From Bacillus tuaregi (lineage in GTDB: Bacteria; Bacillota; Bacilli; Bacillales; Cytobacillaceae): a stretch of DNA of 64,000 nt. This document shows, one piece after another, positions 61,239 through 64,000 of this stretch. Position 1 is the stretch's first letter, and each line of letters begins with the position of its first letter. A program made the position numbers and the translations under genes. Location: positions 1,285,051 through 1,349,050 of the forward strand of contig NZ_LT629731.1 in assembly GCF_900104575.1 (NCBI RefSeq), in the 5' to 3' direction. Below the pieces are notes generated by a model that saw only the letters and a list, made by a program, of their open reading frames with translations, was not told where the DNA came from and searched no databases.

Positions 61239-63176
61239 ATGAAGGGAATTGTTGGATCACTATTTAGTACAGGTTCTATAAGGGAGCCAGAGGGATGGAT
61301 TAGGAAGTTTTTACTATTGTTGATTATTGGAATTACTATTTTTCAATTCTATGTAATATTATTCTCGGCAATGGATCCATTCCTACATAACTCCATTTTC
61401 ATCACTTTTATGCTAGCAATCACGTTCCTTGTATTTTCTTTTAATGGATCAAAAAAAGGGAATAAAATTCCGATTTACGATATGGCTATATCATTTGTGC
61501 TCATCGGAATCGGAATATTTATGGTCGCTTATTCCGAACGATTCCTTACTCGTTGGCCGTTGGCAGATCCATTAACCATGCTGGAAATCATTTTTGGTTC
61601 GATTTTGCTTCTCATTGTCTTTGAAGTTACCAGAAGAACATTGGGATTAGGAATGTTAGTCATTGTAAGCGTTTTAGTCCTTTATGCATTTTTTGGACAT
61701 TTAATTCCTGGCACGTTTGGACACGAACAGTATAGCCTTATGCAATTTGTTGATCAAATGGTTTATACCGTTAATGGAGTTTACGGTTCAATCGCGAGCG
61801 TAGCTGCCACCTATGTTTTCTTCTTTGTTCTTTTTGGAAATTTATTTAATGCATCAGGCGGAGGAAACTTCTTCTATGCTTTGTCCAAGGCCGTAACTGG
61901 ACGTGTTGCTGGAGGTCCGGCAAAGGTTGCCGTTATTTCCAGCGGTTTGTATGGTTCGATCTCAGGGAGTCCGACAGCAGACGTTGCGACAACAGGCTCT
62001 TTTACGATTCCCTCAATGAAAAAAGTGGGTTATTCCCCGGTTTATTCGGGTGCGATTGAGGCAACTGCCGCAACAGGAGGAAGCATTTTACCACCTGTAA
62101 TGGGTTCTGCTGCTTTCCTAATGGCTGAAATGACTGGGATTTCTTATTCCACAATCGCCCTTTCTGCTTTAATCCCAGGATTGTTATACTACTTAGCTAT
62201 TTTTAGTCAGGTGCATTTCCAAGCGAAAAAGCTGAAAATGGCTGGCTATGAAGATGAAAATTTACCAACTGTTAGAGGCGTTATGAAGGAAATGGGACAA
62301 TTTACGATTCCGATTCTTGTCCTCGTCATCGCATTAGAGCAAGGGTTAACCCCGGTTTTAGGAGCAATTCTTGCAACTGTTGCAACCATAATTGTTAGTT
62401 ATTTTAAAAAAGAAACAAGATTAACACCGAAAAAGTTATTCCAAACCATGATTGATACAACAACAAGAATCTCTCCGTTAGTGGCTGTATGTGCTGCAGC
62501 AGGTGTTGTAGCAGGGATTATTCAAGTAACGGGTCTTGGTGGAAAATTCTCTAGTCTTATTCATGCAGCATCAGGCGGTAGTGTCTTATTGACCATGCTT
62601 GTGACAATGGTTGTTTGTATTATTTTCGGTATGGGTATGCCTACTCCAGCTGCATATGTTCTAACAGCAGTATTAGCTGCACCTATTATGATTGAAGTGG
62701 GAATTGACTTATTGCAAGCGCATCTCTTTATTCTATATTATGCTTGTTTATCTGCTATCACACCACCAGTTGCTGTTGCTGCTTATGCGGCGGCTGCCAT
62801 TGCAGATGCAAATCCAATGAAAATAGGCTTCCTGGCCTGTCGATTAGGATTAGTTGCGTTCATCATTCCATTTATGTTCGTGTACGATCCATCATTATTG
62901 TTAATTGGTTCGACTACCTCCATTATCATCGCAATCGTAACAGCGATCATTGGGGTTATTACATTAGCCGCAGGTTTAGAGGGCTGGTTTGGTGTAACAA
63001 TGAAGAAATGGGAGCAAGTAGTGGTAGTCATTAGCGGAATTCTATTAATCTATCCAAATATTCTATTCAGTATTGCTGGATTAGTAGGAGTTGGTTTACT
63101 TTTAGTCCCTAAAATTCCGGCTTTTGTAAGAGATTTTAAAGGACAAAATATTCAACTAGAGCAGGCAGCAGAGTAA
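61239..63176 (+). CDS. TRAP transporter fused permease (DctQ-DctM)
   Basis: A 645-residue protein with ~18 TMs: an N-terminal small-subunit-like part (~1-160), then the DctM large subunit with GGPAKVAVISSGLYGSISGS, GSILPPVMGSAAFLMAEMTG, the second repeat FGMGMPTPAAYVLTAVLAAP and ITPPVAVAAYAAAAIADANP. The fused TAXI-type permease imports organic acids by a Na+ gradient. The solute-binding protein gene follows. AAGGAGG lies before the ATG. Confidence 0.94.
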   Translation: MKGIVGSLFSTGSIREPEGWIRKFLLLLIIGITIFQFYVILFSAMDPFLHNSIFITFMLAITFLVFSFNGSKKGNKIPIYDMAISFVLIGIGIFMVAYSERFLTRWPLADPLTMLEIIFGSILLLIVFEVTRRTLGLGMLVIVSVLVLYAFFGHLIPGTFGHEQYSLMQFVDQMVYTVNGVYGSIASVAATYVFFFVLFGNLFNASGGGNFFYALSKAVTGRVAGGPAKVAVISSGLYGSISGSPTADVATTGSFTIPSMKKVGYSPVYSGAIEATAATGGSILPPVMGSAAFLMAEMTGISYSTIALSALIPGLLYYLAIFSQVHFQAKKLKMAGYEDENLPTVRGVMKEMGQFTIPILVLVIALEQGLTPVLGAILATVATIIVSYFKKETRLTPKKLFQTMIDTTTRISPLVAVCAAAGVVAGIIQVTGLGGKFSSLIHAASGGSVLLTMLVTMVVCIIFGMGMPTPAAYVLTAVLAAPIMIEVGIDLLQAHLFILYYACLSAITPPVAVAAYAAAAIADANPMKIGFLACRLGLVAFIIPFMFVYDPSLLLIGSTTSIIIAIVTAIIGVITLAAGLEGWFGVTMKKWEQVVVVISGILLIYPNILFSIAGLVGVGLLLVPKIPAFVRDFKGQNIQLEQAAE

Positions 63177-63241
63177 ACGACCCATTTGCATCAATTAGGA
63201 TGGGATGGATCGCATCATCAAAAAAACTAGGGGGAAATTTA

Positions 63242-64000
63242 ATGAAGAAACTCGTAAAAGGCTTAGCCATTTTATCAACATCACTCATGCTTCTAGCAGG
63301 CTGTGGCGGAGAAAAAACAGAAGAAAGCTCGGCGAAGGCAACTGACAATACAATGAAAGTAACGATTGCCGGCGGTTCAGCAGGGGGATTGTGGAGTACA
63401 GTTGGGGAAGGAATTGGAGAAACCATTAAGAGAGAGCATCCAGGTACTACCTTTACGTATCAGCCAGGACAGGATGGGGCAAATATCTTAACCGTAACAT
63501 CTGGACAAGCTAATTTTGGGATTGTTAGTGCTGCTGCAGCAAAATGGGCATATAACGGGGAGAATCCTTATCCAAATAAAATTGAAAAGGTGAGGACCGT
63601 TGCTTTTCTGCATCCAATGCCCTATCATTTCACCGTTAGTGAGGATTCAGGAATTGAGTCAATCGAGCAAATCGTAAATGAAAAATTACCTACGGTTTTA
63701 TCTGTTAACACGAAGGATTCACCAATGGAAATATCCAATCGCGTAGTGTTTGACGCTTATGGGACAAGCTATGAGGAAATCGAAAAAAATGGGGGAAAAA
63801 TCCAGTATACAGCCATTTCAAAAGCAAATGACCAAATTAAAGATAATAAAATGGATGGTACCATCTCTCCGCTTCCAACACCGGCAGGCAGTTTAATGGA
63901 GCTAAATTCAAGTAAGCCAATTAAAGTGCTTCCGCTTTCGGATAAAGCAATCAAACAATTGGAAGAGGAATTAGAAGCAAAGCCATATACGATTGAAGCA
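63242..64000 (+). CDS. TAXI-family TRAP solute-binding lipoprotein (partial)
   Basis: The gene starts at ATG 63242 (66 bases after the permease) and runs off the window, open for 253 residues. It has a lipoprotein signal with LLAGC (Cys ~21) and the TAXI start TMKVTIAGGSAGGLWSTVGE, plus YQPGQDGANILTVTSGQANFG. It binds the substrate outside and delivers it to the fused permease. TAXI proteins often take glutamate or other dicarboxylates, but the ligand is unknown here. Confidence 0.93.
   Translation, partial: MKKLVKGLAILSTSLMLLAGCGGEKTEESSAKATDNTMKVTIAGGSAGGLWSTVGEGIGETIKREHPGTTFTYQPGQDGANILTVTSGQANFGIVSAAAAKWAYNGENPYPNKIEKVRTVAFLHPMPYHFTVSEDSGIESIEQIVNEKLPTVLSVNTKDSPMEISNRVVFDAYGTSYEEIEKNGGKIQYTAISKANDQIKDNKMDGTISPLPTPAGSLMELNSSKPIKVLPLSDKAIKQLEEELEAKPYTIEA

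Noticed and set aside
1-64000. CRISPR arrays, rRNA, tRNA, prophage or plasmid origin
   Set aside because: I looked for regular direct repeats, conserved RNA cores and phage gene order and saw none; a tRNA scan would be needed for certainty.

Overview
This window comes from the chromosome of a low-GC, endospore-forming Bacillaceae bacterium (Bacillus/Neobacillus-like; the species cannot be fixed from sequence alone). The evidence is a gerA-type germinant-receptor operon, three YhfH-type zinc-ribbon miniproteins, two coat-like paralogues each preceded by an exact sigma-K promoter match, strong AGGAGG ribosome sites, TreR/cre-type sugar control and many Bacillus-type intrinsic terminators. No rRNA, tRNA, CRISPR array or complete transposase gene was seen.

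Layout. 1-2.7 kb: end of a GerA/GerB/GerC germinant-receptor operon. 2.8-3.8 kb: GAF protein and XRE regulator. 4.0-10.8 kb: a signalling island with a lone CheY-like receiver, a REC-GGDEF-EAL-LuxR protein with damaged catalytic motifs, a large hybrid kinase with two receivers, and a CheR-type methyltransferase. 10.8-13.5 kb: B12-riboswitch-controlled cobT and alanine dehydrogenase. 13.5-18.2 kb: RidA, an RND pump and its divergent TetR regulator. 18.5-25.9 kb: K+/H+ antiporter, a two-component system with a lipoprotein, an FAD oxidoreductase, a Fur-box-controlled HMA-like protein and a methyltransferase. 26-31.6 kb: lipoprotein serpin and the trehalose operon. 31.7-39.6 kb: TatA, HAD phosphatase, small proteins, the sigma-K paralogue pair, RraA and a PHP phosphatase. 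39.8-46.2 kb: an intact GGDEF/EAL protein, a TPP enzyme, a carboxymuconolactone-decarboxylase-like protein, a tartrate/malate dehydrogenase and Tag glycosylase. 46.3-49 kb: a sporulation-type histidine kinase split by an IS element. 49.3-57.3 kb: a phenol hydroxylase/catechol 2,3-dioxygenase operon with its regulator. 57.5-64 kb: Ca2+/Na+ antiporter, AsnA, a 2-hydroxyacid dehydrogenase and a TRAP-TAXI transporter that runs off the end.

How genes work together. The multicomponent monooxygenase (beta, effector, alpha, small subunit, reductase) would turn phenol-type substrates into catechols. The extradiol dioxygenase opens the ring, the small ferredoxin probably reactivates the dioxygenase iron, and the regulator downstream joins an XylR/DmpR-type phenol sensor to a PucR-type DNA-binding end instead of a sigma-54 AAA+ engine. 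The later meta-cleavage genes are not in this window.

Most unusual feature: two kinds of RNA-guided-nuclease relics without their nucleases. A 399-bp IS200/IS605-type element (46362-46760) consists of a left-end hairpin, a near-consensus promoter and a TnpB-type omegaRNA/right end, with no tnpB. It sits after TTTAT inside the 5' end of a MASE3 histidine kinase gene, and removing exactly that segment restores the reading frame. Separately, three related ~160-225 bp structured repeats (18.2, 33.5 and 53.7 kb) look like IscB/HEARO-type omegaRNA elements without iscB; one lies inside the phenol operon and supplies the last two bases of the reductase stop codon.
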